Positions 1-7,928 of a DNA stretch of 23,324 nt are shown piece after piece. This DNA comes from SMTZ1-83 sp048884925 (GTDB lineage Archaea; Asgardarchaeota; Thorarchaeia; Thorarchaeales; Thorarchaeaceae): assembly GCA_048884925.1 (NCBI GenBank), contig JBHLQK010000018.1, forward strand, positions 1 to 23,324. Direction: 5' to 3'. The notes under the pieces were generated by a model, which was not told the origin of the DNA, made no database searches, and saw only the letters and a list, made by a program, of their open reading frames with translations. The stretch's first letter is position 1. Every line of letters begins with the position of its first letter. The position numbers and the translations under genes are program-made.

Positions 1-2
1 AG

Positions 3-89
3 TGCGGTGGAGATAGCCAAGAACTTCACGACCTGACCTACTTCGACCTTGGGCGAAACGACCAAATGTCAGTTCTCCTTGTCTGCTAG
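3..89 (+). CDS. 3' end of an unknown protein (cut by window start)
   Basis: A reading frame open from the window edge gives 28 codons and ends in TAG at 87-89. It is the longest open frame entering the window on this strand. The stop shares its last base with the GTG start of the methyltransferase at 89 (TAGTG), a common arrangement in translationally coupled genes. The visible residues carry no motif I recognise. A partner of the methyltransferase, such as a restriction or specificity subunit, is conceivable but is guesswork. The fragment is too short for codon statistics, so the call rests on the coupled overlap. Confidence 0.4.
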   Translation, partial: CGGDSQELHDLTYFDLGRNDQMSVLLVC

Positions 90-973
90 TGATTCTATTG
101 CCAGGAGATGAGATAACCAAGCCATTAGATATTAGTCATAAGAGAACTTGCGCCTGTCCCCCTAAACACATCAATTGCCTAACCGCGAAGGAGTGGATGC
201 AGAATCAAATCGCTGTTTGGGAGTTCTTCTATGAAAAACGCGATATTCGAGATAAGAAGATTCATCCTGCAGTCTTCCCAATTGCGCTTCCAAAAAAGTG
301 TATAGAGCTTTTCACACATCGAGGCGAATTGATCATTGATCCCTTCGTGGGAAGTGGAACTACTCTCCTCGCTGCAAAAGACATAGGTAGAAACGCACTC
401 GGATTCGATTTGAAGCATGAGTATGTTAGGCTTTCAAATGAAAGAGTTAACCCACAGGAGAAGAACAATGGGACACAGATAGCAATATGCGATGAGGCAC
501 GAAATGTGGGGGAATATTTGGAAGATGAAACCGTTTCACTCTGCATAACTTCTCCGCCCTATGCCAACCTGTTGAATAGAAAAAGGCGAAACAAGAGTAT
601 TCGTGGCGATCTCAGACAGGACGAGCACTATCTCGAAGTGCAGCAATACTCAGATGATCCAAGAGATCTCGGTACAATGGATGTGAAGAAATACGCTGAA
701 ACTCTGGGCACTATCTTCGAGGGAATTCTCCCCCTAGTGCGCCAAAGAGGCCACTGCGTGATAAACATCACAGATTATTGGTGGAAGGGGAAGAGGATTC
801 CAGCACACATCTATGTCATAGAAGCCCTCCAAAGCGTAGGATTTGAACTAAGGAACACGATCATCTGGGATAGAAGGAACCTCGTAAACAAAGCAGGGAT
901 TTTTGGTTGGCCCAGCAATTATATCACGTTATCAACGACATTCGAATATTTGTTGCACTTTTGGAAACCGTAG
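89..973 (+). CDS. DNA methyltransferase, N4/N6 amino type
   Basis: This is a probable AdoMet-dependent DNA methyltransferase that modifies the exocyclic amino group of cytosine or adenine. The AdoMet-binding motif I is DPFVGSGTT at residues 84-92, followed by an acidic loop end at FDL (about 105-107). The catalytic motif IV is TSPPY at 154-158. Motif I therefore precedes motif IV with only about 60 residues between them, leaving no room for a large target-recognition domain there. The C-terminal FGWPSNY stretch and the closing FEYLLHF strand are typical of archaeal members. The start is GTG, overlapping the preceding stop; no ATG lies near. At 294 residues it looks complete. The gene faces the deacetylase tail to tail with 8 bases between. 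No restriction enzyme is visible nearby, so a regulatory or defence role is open. Confidence 0.85.
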   Translation: MILLPGDEITKPLDISHKRTCACPPKHINCLTAKEWMQNQIAVWEFFYEKRDIRDKKIHPAVFPIALPKKCIELFTHRGELIIDPFVGSGTTLLAAKDIGRNALGFDLKHEYVRLSNERVNPQEKNNGTQIAICDEARNVGEYLEDETVSLCITSPPYANLLNRKRRNKSIRGDLRQDEHYLEVQQYSDDPRDLGTMDVKKYAETLGTIFEGILPLVRQRGHCVINITDYWWKGKRIPAHIYVIEALQSVGFELRNTIIWDRRNLVNKAGIFGWPSNYITLSTTFEYLLHFWKP

Positions 974-981
974 CCTTCTTT

Positions 982-2061
982 TCATATTCCCAGTGCTGAG
1001 AATGCCAAATCCTTAACCTTCCGAGTATTTTCTTTCACCTCAGCCCATATGCCCTCATCGTCCTCAAAGGGGGGAGTCTGCGGGGGAGTTTCATACTTAC
1101 GACCTGTAAGTATGGACATCATCACACCAGCTCCATATCGAAAGACATCTCGATTATAGCCACCGCCTGAAATGACACCTAGGCGTCCATCCGCCCATCT
1201 ATGAGCGGCAGCATGGATTTTCTCCGCAACATAGCGAATAGTATCCATTGTCAAATTCATATGGGTGAGAGGATCATCGTAATGTGCATCAAATCCCGGG
1301 AGAAAAAGAATGAACTCTGGTTGGAAGAAATTGATGAGGGACGGTACTATCTCATCAAACGCATAGCGATATACAGCATCTCCAGAGTCCATTGGGAAAC
1401 ACATGTTGACATTGTAACCCCGTCCCGAACCTTCTCCAATGTCTTCGATAAAGCCATCATGGGGATACATCCACTCAGGATCTTCATGGAATGAGATTTG
1501 CATGACTCCTGGATCATCATAGAAGTATGTCTGAGTACCATTTCCATGATGTACATCGAAATCGGCGATTAATATCCGCTCATAGCCCTCGTCTTTGAGG
1601 CGATAGACTGATGCTGCAACATCATTGAATATACAGAATCCGCCTCCAGTTTCATAGCGTGCGTGATGAAAACCGCCTGTTGGCGAATAGACATGGTTGA
1701 CTTTGCCAGAAATAATAGCCTCAATACCAGTTACGGTCGCACCACTTGTTATCTTGGCATTTTCATAGATGCCTTTGAAACCGGGAGTGTCGATATCAAT
1801 CTCTCCTTCACCTGTTATTGAAATCCTTTGAACCTTCTTCAGGTACATCGAAGAATGAATCCGCTGGAGAAGTGAGTCAGCTAGGGGTTTAGGTCTAATA
1901 ACTTCCACATTCGGATGTTCTAGGAATCTGGTTTCCTCAAGGAAATCCTTCACCATTTGAAAACGGCCAACACGAATCGGGTGTTTTGAACCAAAGTCAA
2001 AGGTTTCAAGTTCTGGACTCCAGATGAATCCTACTTCACATTTGGAGATAGAAGCACTCAT
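982..2061 (-). CDS. Histone deacetylase family zinc amidohydrolase
   Basis: This is a zinc-dependent deacetylase of the arginase/HDAC superfamily, which removes acetyl groups from lysine or polyamine amines. The active site is complete: the His pair in GGFHHAR (H132, H133), zinc ligands D169 and H171 in DFDVHHGNGT and D258 in GFDAH, and the transition-state Tyr Y302 in GGGY. The ED(I)GEG loop near 206-211 is as in class II HDACs, AcuC and acetylpolyamine amidohydrolases. Its 359 residues match the catalytic domain alone. The ATG at 2061 sits 25 bases from a TATA-like box and has no SD, suggesting a leaderless message. The substrate cannot be read from sequence. Histone or chromatin protein lysines, acetate metabolism (AcuC-like) and acetylpolyamines are all possible; a speA gene lies 6 kb away. 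Confidence 0.9.
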   Translation of the reverse strand: MSASISKCEVGFIWSPELETFDFGSKHPIRVGRFQMVKDFLEETRFLEHPNVEVIRPKPLADSLLQRIHSSMYLKKVQRISITGEGEIDIDTPGFKGIYENAKITSGATVTGIEAIISGKVNHVYSPTGGFHHARYETGGGFCIFNDVAASVYRLKDEGYERILIADFDVHHGNGTQTYFYDDPGVMQISFHEDPEWMYPHDGFIEDIGEGSGRGYNVNMCFPMDSGDAVYRYAFDEIVPSLINFFQPEFILFLPGFDAHYDDPLTHMNLTMDTIRYVAEKIHAAAHRWADGRLGVISGGGYNRDVFRYGAGVMMSILTGRKYETPPQTPPFEDDEGIWAEVKENTRKVKDLAFSALGI

Positions 2062-2085
2062 TATGGAGTTGTTTTCTGCGCATCC

Positions 2086-2091
2086 TTATAT
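2086..2091 (-). promoter_or_regulatory. TATA box of the deacetylase gene
   Basis: Read on the minus strand the sequence is GCATATAAGG. It lies 25 bases upstream of the deacetylase ATG, the spacing expected when transcription starts at or next to the start codon in archaea. The 36-base gap to the divergent gene at 2098 leaves little room for any other control site. Confidence 0.55.
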
Positions 2092-2097
2092 GCTTAC

Positions 2098-3567
2098 ATG
2101 AGCAGAACTTCCCAAGGTGCTTGTTCGACGGTGAAGTTGCGCGAGGTCGCAAGGGTGCCTGTTTCTGCAAATGCCTACAGTCTGTATGTAAGGCAGCAAA
2201 AGGACGCCCGGGCCCAGGTCTTTTCATTGGACTATGGAGAGAGACTGCGGATTTATGACACCACGGGGTCTCTGAAGACGTCTAGGGGGTATAGCAGCAA
2301 GGTCCGTTGTATTGCCGTTGCTGATGTTGAAGGCAGCGGGGAAGACGCACTCGTCGGAGGCGCTGGAAAGAAACTCCTAGTAGTGGATCAAAAAGGCAGA
2401 GCATTGTGGAAGAACGAGCTTGAGAGTACGGTCATCGCTTGTGATGCAAGAGATGTTGACGGAGACGATGCGGCAGAGGTTGTTGCGGCCCTACAGAATA
2501 AGAGGGTCATTCTGTGGAACCATGAACAGACAGCATTGTTCAGTCGCACTGTTGAGCAGCCGATATCGGATGTCTGGTTGGAGGATATTACAAACGACTC
2601 GGAGTTGGAGGTAGTTATCGCTCAAAGAAAGGGCACTGTTTTGATTCTCTCTGCAGCGGGCTACGAACTGAAACGACTTGAGCTCGGCAACACCATAACC
2701 GTCTTTGGTGTATTGACTTTTGGAAAGAGAAAGCTATTTGTCACAGGAAATCACTCTCCACAGTTGCAGGTATGGGACATCGATGGGAATGCAGTTTCAT
2801 CAATTATGCTTCCAGCTCCTCCCAAGGCATTGGCTACTGGGATCCCGGATGATGTTTCTGATATGGCGTATCTCGTTGTTAGCACCCGCGATCGGAATCT
2901 CCTATTCTGGGAGGCTCAAGACACAGTCAAAGTGAAAAAGTCAGAGAAGGCGACTCTTCAAAAGCTAGAGTCAACTAAGATGACTCTGTATCGTCGAGCA
3001 ATCAAATGCGGGAATTGCGGAGCACCATCCTCGCCAGAGGCTTCAGAATGTTCAGCATGCGGAGCGAAGCTTGAGATGCTTGATGAATATGAGGTTGAGG
3101 AATATCTGCAGGACAGTTTAGAATCAATCACTTCCAAACACAGCAAGATTCAGCTAAAGGAATTAGATAAGATTCTCAGGAAGACCCTTCCTAGACCAGC
3201 AGCGTACAATCTGAGAAGAAGCATCCAGACAATGATTGAGAAGGATTTGCTTGATGGCTACTTCAACAGAGATGTGTTCGTCCGAACTGTGGATAAGAAA
3301 TCCAAAATGACACTTAAGCCTTCAGAGGCGGAAACACAGGCAGCAATTAGGATGGCCAATGAGATCCTTGATAAAAAAGACAGCTTGGATATTGAACTCG
3401 TAGAAAAAGAAACAGGGGTGCCTCGCGAGATATTACGCAGAACCCTGATTATTCTGCTTGGTGAGGGATTAATTAAAGGAACCCTTATGGATAGCGTTTT
3501 CACCTTATCTAAAGATCAGAGTATCAGAGAATTTCTGAATTCATTTCAAAAGGAACTAGAGGCGTAG
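2098..3567 (+). CDS. Beta-propeller protein with zinc ribbon and helical C-terminal region
   Basis: The protein has 489 residues in three parts. The N-terminal 285 or so residues are short beta repeats with acidic calcium-type loops (DVEGSGED, DVDGDDAAE, DITNDSELE), each followed by a strand, as in FG-GAP/VCBS or WD-like propellers. A zinc ribbon follows, with C304-x2-C307 and C318-x2-C321. The last 150 residues are helical and charged and look like one or two winged-helix units (EIVEKETGVP-type segments near 430-470). There is no signal peptide, so it should be cytoplasmic. The function is unknown; a scaffold that binds a macromolecular partner is the natural reading. The ATG at 2098 lacks an SD, and an in-frame GTG at 2131 is an alternative start. 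It precedes the receptor genes on the same strand with a 46-base gap. Confidence 0.75.
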   Translation: MSRTSQGACSTVKLREVARVPVSANAYSLYVRQQKDARAQVFSLDYGERLRIYDTTGSLKTSRGYSSKVRCIAVADVEGSGEDALVGGAGKKLLVVDQKGRALWKNELESTVIACDARDVDGDDAAEVVAALQNKRVILWNHEQTALFSRTVEQPISDVWLEDITNDSELEVVIAQRKGTVLILSAAGYELKRLELGNTITVFGVLTFGKRKLFVTGNHSPQLQVWDIDGNAVSSIMLPAPPKALATGIPDDVSDMAYLVVSTRDRNLLFWEAQDTVKVKKSEKATLQKLESTKMTLYRRAIKCGNCGAPSSPEASECSACGAKLEMLDEYEVEEYLQDSLESITSKHSKIQLKELDKILRKTLPRPAAYNLRRSIQTMIEKDLLDGYFNRDVFVRTVDKKSKMTLKPSEAETQAAIRMANEILDKKDSLDIELVEKETGVPREILRRTLIILLGEGLIKGTLMDSVFTLSKDQSIREFLNSFQKELEA

Positions 3568-3600
3568 ATTGAACAATGGAAACGAATCACGTTAATCGAG

Positions 3601-3607
3601 AGGAGGT
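3601..3607 (+). promoter_or_regulatory. Strong Shine-Dalgarno site for the Cache-TPR-VWA gene
   Basis: AGGAGGT lies six bases upstream of the ATG at 3614, a near-perfect match to the complement of the archaeal 16S rRNA 3' end. It fixes the start. Confidence 0.8.
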
Positions 3608-3613
3608 AGTGCA

Positions 3614-6463
3614 ATGGAAATCAGTAAGCGTATTGTGATAACTTTCGTAGTTGTATCACTTGTGCCAATCCTAATTATTGCAAGTCTCTCAGCCAGTAGC
3701 GTTTTCTCCACTTCCAATGAAAATGCAGCTGATGCAGCTGATGCACTACGGACTGAAGAATTGGCGAATCTCCTAAGAATTTCAGAGGACACAGCGTCCT
3801 TCATTCAAGAGAGAATGCAGCAGTATTTTGATGGAGTCTATATGATGGAGAAGTACTGTGAGGATTTGTTCAATGAAAGAATAAATGCGACGCCCCAATA
3901 CTCCTATTTCTGGGATCCGGAATTAGAGTATTTTCAAAGCGGCAGAACAATTCCGGGGAGAAATCCATCAACCTACGATGAAGCGTATGACTCGAATGAC
4001 ATCTCCTTCGAAGTCAGCTGCTGGTACATGCCAACTGATGACTATCGAACGTCAAATGATCCATGGGATTGGAGTCCCACAACTCAAAATCTGATAGAAA
4101 TCTCAAGCAACATGGACAACGTCTATCGTTCATTACATCAGGCGAGTGAGGACTATATCTGGCTATACATGGGCTTTTCTCCAGATATTAGCGATACCCG
4201 GCTGTTCAGGAACTATCCATACGACAATCTCTTTTACTTCGAGGACTGGTACGGACCAGGTCTGGATTATGACCCTACTATAGAGGAATGGTATCTCAAT
4301 GCCGCATCAATTATGGATGAGAGCATTGCCTTCACAAGTCCTTATGGAGACCCTTCGACGGGGCTTGTCATCTCAATGGGTCGTCCTGTTAGGTTCGATA
4401 ATGGAACCCTCATTGGTGTCGTTTCTGCAGATGTGACCCTTGATACGATTATGGGCAATGTCCTAGGAATCGAGGTTCTTGACAGTGGGTATGCATATCT
4501 ACTAGAGTCGGATGGAAACCTTATAGCCCATCCAAATCTTGTAACTGAAGGACAGACTCTAAATGAGGCTGAATTCTCAGGAGCCAGTTCATCGGAGATT
4601 GCTGCATTTGCCTCTCTTCTTCCGACGATACTCTCTGAGGACAGCGGGCAGGATACCTTCCAGAAACGTGGGGAGGAATGGTATGTCACCTATTCAAAAG
4701 TGAATGTAACTGGTTTTGTGCTTGCTATTGTCGTTCCTTCAGCTGAAGTCGTAGGACCAGCTACAAATATCCTGAATCTAGTCCTTGGTCAAACATTCAT
4801 ACTCACTATAATACTAGGCGCTATGCTAGCAGGTGTGGCAGCAGGTGTTGCCTTCATTTCCTACCGTAGAGGCAATGCTGTAGTTGAGCCGATCAAAGAG
4901 ATGACACGTCTCGTGCGGAAGATGGCTGGACAAGACTTCACGCGTGGCGTTTCAACAGCGGGAGCGATGTATGAAGAGGTTGGAACTACGGTGGATGCGC
5001 TTTTGAATTTCCAGGAAGCTATCAGATTTGGAAATCAAGCTTTCATACGTGGCGACCTGAATAGAGCCCTTGCAAACTATCAGAATCTGCTCGAAATCAG
5101 CCGTAGCTTAAAGATTGAGATTGGCGAGCAGACGATGTACCTGAATATTGGTAATGTGTTTCGTCAACGTGGAGACACGGGAAATGCCATGGATTATTAC
5201 GAACAAGCATTAGCTCTGGCAAAGCTGCTGCTTGATAAAGCCCGTGAGGAAGGCGCAGAAGAAACTGACGCGCTGCTTAGAGTCGCCTCAGCCTATCACA
5301 ACATGGCGCTTGTAGAGATGGATAGGAACAAGCCCGAAAGAGCAATGGGATTGTTGGAGGATGCATTGGCTATCGACCTCACTCTAGGAAACCAAAGAGG
5401 CCTCGCTAGGCGATTCGACGCCCAAGGACTTGTCTTGGTAAGGGAAGGTAGATACAGTCAAGCCCTTTCAAAGTTCGAAGAAGCACTCAGGACAGCGGCA
5501 GCTGAAGGCTATGAAAGAAGCATGGCCTACATTCACTATCATAAGGGTGAGCTCTTTCAGGTGCAAGGGAAACTGGAGAAGGCTGAAGATGAATACAATG
5601 ATGCGATTCGACTCGGCGAAATCACAGAGGAGTTTTGGCTGGTTGTCTATGCAATGCAGAATCTAGCTGATGTCCTGGAGCAGCGAGATAAGCCGAGTCA
5701 TGAGATAAGGCGTAAGGCAGAGAGATTGAAACGCTCAATCATGTTTAAGAAGAGCGTGATTCTCGTCATCGACTACTCCGGTAGCATGCAGGCTCAGAAC
5801 AGAATAAGAGCAGCAGTTCAGGGTGCAAAGGAGATAGTGGAGAGCCAAGTCAATCCACAGGATGAAGTGAGCATCATAGTTTTCAACTCGTCTTATAGAG
5901 AGATTCTCTCTCTCACCAAAAAGGGAGAGTATGAGCGCCCGAGAGACAGCCCGATTATTCGTGCCCTTGATTCTCTTAGACATCCAAATTATGCAACTGC
6001 ATTCTATGATGCCTTAGGCAGGGCTCTAGAGGAACTCGATAGAATCGAGTCAAGTGAGCATAGATGGGTGATCGCCTTGACCGATGGTCAGGACAATAGC
6101 TCTGAAAAGTATTCACTAGATGCATTGGAGGGCATCTTCACTGACGAGGACAGACATAGGAGAAAACGACCACTGACCATTGAGGGATTCATTAGAGACA
6201 ATCATCTCGATGTAAACCTGATAATCATCGGTGTTGGTGACGAGCTCAAGGCACCAATTGAAGCAAAAGTGAGATCCCCAGTCACAGGTCGAAGAATGAC
6301 ATTCGAGGAATTGCTTGACTCAGTATGTGACCATATTCCTCAGGGACAATATCTCTCAGTTGTTGACAGCATAGATGTAAGGAGCGATATTGAGAAGGCC
6401 TTCCAGGAGGTCGGAGTAATGATGGCGCAACTGGAAGTAGGAGGAAGTACGGTAGACTTCTAG
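3614..6463 (+). CDS. Membrane sensor: dCache - HAMP-like - TPR - von Willebrand A
   Basis: This 949-residue protein is anchored by a helix at about 8-30 and a second at about 388-415, with a double Cache sensor between them outside the cell. The membrane-proximal Cache core is clear: EEWY near 227, then SPYGD, then GRPV and GYAYLL. An amphipathic HAMP-like linker (about 420-468) leads to several TPR-type helix pairs (about 470-700) and a von Willebrand A domain (about 710-940). The metal site is intact: DxSxS at D720, S722 and S724, T795 and T823-D824. The output is therefore likely metal-dependent protein binding, not a kinase or methyl-accepting domain. The Arg expected two residues before the Cache Trp in amino-acid-binding members is Glu here, so an amino-acid ligand is not assumed. 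It is followed after 7 bases by a related receptor. Confidence 0.85.
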   Translation: MEISKRIVITFVVVSLVPILIIASLSASSVFSTSNENAADAADALRTEELANLLRISEDTASFIQERMQQYFDGVYMMEKYCEDLFNERINATPQYSYFWDPELEYFQSGRTIPGRNPSTYDEAYDSNDISFEVSCWYMPTDDYRTSNDPWDWSPTTQNLIEISSNMDNVYRSLHQASEDYIWLYMGFSPDISDTRLFRNYPYDNLFYFEDWYGPGLDYDPTIEEWYLNAASIMDESIAFTSPYGDPSTGLVISMGRPVRFDNGTLIGVVSADVTLDTIMGNVLGIEVLDSGYAYLLESDGNLIAHPNLVTEGQTLNEAEFSGASSSEIAAFASLLPTILSEDSGQDTFQKRGEEWYVTYSKVNVTGFVLAIVVPSAEVVGPATNILNLVLGQTFILTIILGAMLAGVAAGVAFISYRRGNAVVEPIKEMTRLVRKMAGQDFTRGVSTAGAMYEEVGTTVDALLNFQEAIRFGNQAFIRGDLNRALANYQNLLEISRSLKIEIGEQTMYLNIGNVFRQRGDTGNAMDYYEQALALAKLLLDKAREEGAEETDALLRVASAYHNMALVEMDRNKPERAMGLLEDALAIDLTLGNQRGLARRFDAQGLVLVREGRYSQALSKFEEALRTAAAEGYERSMAYIHYHKGELFQVQGKLEKAEDEYNDAIRLGEITEEFWLVVYAMQNLADVLEQRDKPSHEIRRKAERLKRSIMFKKSVILVIDYSGSMQAQNRIRAAVQGAKEIVESQVNPQDEVSIIVFNSSYREILSLTKKGEYERPRDSPIIRALDSLRHPNYATAFYDALGRALEELDRIESSEHRWVIALTDGQDNSSEKYSLDALEGIFTDEDRHRRKRPLTIEGFIRDNHLDVNLIIIGVGDELKAPIEAKVRSPVTGRRMTFEELLDSVCDHIPQGQYLSVVDSIDVRSDIEKAFQEVGVMMAQLEVGGSTVDF

Positions 6464-6469
6464 GAGGTG
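6462..6469 (+). promoter_or_regulatory. Shine-Dalgarno site overlapping the upstream stop codon
   Basis: AGGAGGTG is an eight-base perfect match to the complement of the 16S rRNA tail. It begins inside the TAG stop of the VWA gene and ends one base before the ATG at 6471, closer than usual. An in-frame ATG at 6486 is 16 bases away. Either start is possible, but the site shows that translation of the two receptors is coupled. Confidence 0.65.
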
Positions 6470-6470
6470 T

Positions 6471-7919
6471 ATGAAGTTGTCAAAGATGGCAAGAACCAAG
6501 AAGAAAGGCAGTTTCCGCAGGAATGTCATACTTACCTTCGTAGCAATTTCAATCATTTCACTTGGAGCTACTGGAGGAATCTCGTACTTCTTTGTAGATT
6601 TGATTGGGAACTTCACCACTACAGAGAGTACGACCGCTCTTCAATCCCAGATTCAGACAAATATGGATTTGACTGCAGAGAAGACAGCTCTAGTCATCAA
6701 TCAGAAGCTGACTAATGCTGAATCTATGATTGCGGCATTAGCTGAGGAAGCAGAGAGGCTTCTCAGTGATGAGTCTACATATGTTCCTCGAAGGACATAC
6801 TATGACTACTACTTCGAATTTGGTTTGCCAGGAGACTACCCGGATGATACAGCGTATGACCCGAACTACGAGCTTAACGTGTCATGGACTTACAGCAGCT
6901 GGTACGTGCCACCTTCAACAATTGCAGACTATCAATCCTACGAGGATGAAAAACTTGCGAGAATCTCAAACATGGACCTAATGTTTCAGGCTGTGCATGA
7001 GCAGATCGCCTTTAGGTGGCTATACGTTGCTTTCAAAGACACGAACATGTTCATCAACTATCCGGGAAGTTTGTTACCCATTGAGAATCGATTGATTGAC
7101 CCATGGTATCCGACGACAGACTTCTTCTATACTGAGGTTGAAGCAGGCGAGGGAGCGATGGTTTTTGTCGAACCCTATTTCGACCCACTCGAAGGAGTTC
7201 TTCTTGCGACGATTGGTCGTGCTATATATTTTGAGAATGGAACTCTCATAGGCATTGTTGCAGGAGATATAACGATAGCAGATATCAATCAAGAAATCCT
7301 TGATGTTACTGTTCTGACGTCAGGTTATGCCGCTCTTGTCGAAGGTAGTCTTGGACAGGTTGTTGCACATCCAGAAGTTCCAGACGAAGCATACGAAACT
7401 GGTTTGCCAGCCCTCACTTTTGTCGAACGCAACTCAGATGGAAGTCCGGCACTATCATCCCAAAATGTTGACCAGATACGATCAGGTTCAACTGGATTCC
7501 TAAGTTATACTCGAAATGGGGAAGACTTCATTCTTGTTTACACACCAATTGGAAAGGCAAATTGGATCTGTATCATTGTCGTACCAGTTGATGAAGTATT
7601 GAGTGCCATTCCTGAATTGGAAGCAAGAATCGGAGAAGCGAGCACTCAGGCAACATTGTTCATCTTGACCATTACAATCGCGGGGATTTTGATAGCTGCA
7701 GGTGTGGCAGTTGTAATATCAAACCAGATCACTGGACCCCTGCAATACATGATGGATCTAGTAACAAAGAATGTTGCAGCTATGATAAAGCAGGAACCAC
7801 TTGACACTCTTGATCTGCAAGTAGATACCTCTTATACCTCGAAGGATGACGAGATTGGAGAGCTAGCTCGAGCATTCCAGGGAATGCTGGACTCGATTAA
7901 GGATGATGAGCCGAAGTAG
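6471..7919 (+). CDS. Membrane dCache-HAMP receptor without an output domain
   Basis: This is a 482-residue membrane receptor. A basic N-terminus precedes helix 1 (about 19-41). A dCache ligand-binding region follows (about 45-385), with DPWY, EPYFD, GRAI, GYAALV and a closing IVVPVDEV segment. Helix 2 lies at about 394-417. A canonical HAMP domain ends in DEIGELARAF, and the protein stops a few residues later. No kinase, cyclase or chemotaxis signalling domain follows, and the next frame is SpeA, so this is not a simple frameshift. The sensor is clearly paralogous to the preceding protein (shared order WY, NMD, WLY, PY, GYA, AHP, VVP). I infer that it works together with the VWA receptor, for example as a heteromer. 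The start may be 6471 or 6486. Confidence 0.85.
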   Translation: MKLSKMARTKKKGSFRRNVILTFVAISIISLGATGGISYFFVDLIGNFTTTESTTALQSQIQTNMDLTAEKTALVINQKLTNAESMIAALAEEAERLLSDESTYVPRRTYYDYYFEFGLPGDYPDDTAYDPNYELNVSWTYSSWYVPPSTIADYQSYEDEKLARISNMDLMFQAVHEQIAFRWLYVAFKDTNMFINYPGSLLPIENRLIDPWYPTTDFFYTEVEAGEGAMVFVEPYFDPLEGVLLATIGRAIYFENGTLIGIVAGDITIADINQEILDVTVLTSGYAALVEGSLGQVVAHPEVPDEAYETGLPALTFVERNSDGSPALSSQNVDQIRSGSTGFLSYTRNGEDFILVYTPIGKANWICIIVVPVDEVLSAIPELEARIGEASTQATLFILTITIAGILIAAGVAVVISNQITGPLQYMMDLVTKNVAAMIKQEPLDTLDLQVDTSYTSKDDEIGELARAFQGMLDSIKDDEPK

Positions 7920-7928
7920 TAGTATGAG

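Noticed and set aside
3726..3750. Tandem GCAGCTGAT repeat units.
   Set aside because: Only about two and a half copies, inside a coding helix (Ala-Ala-Asp), explained by protein composition.
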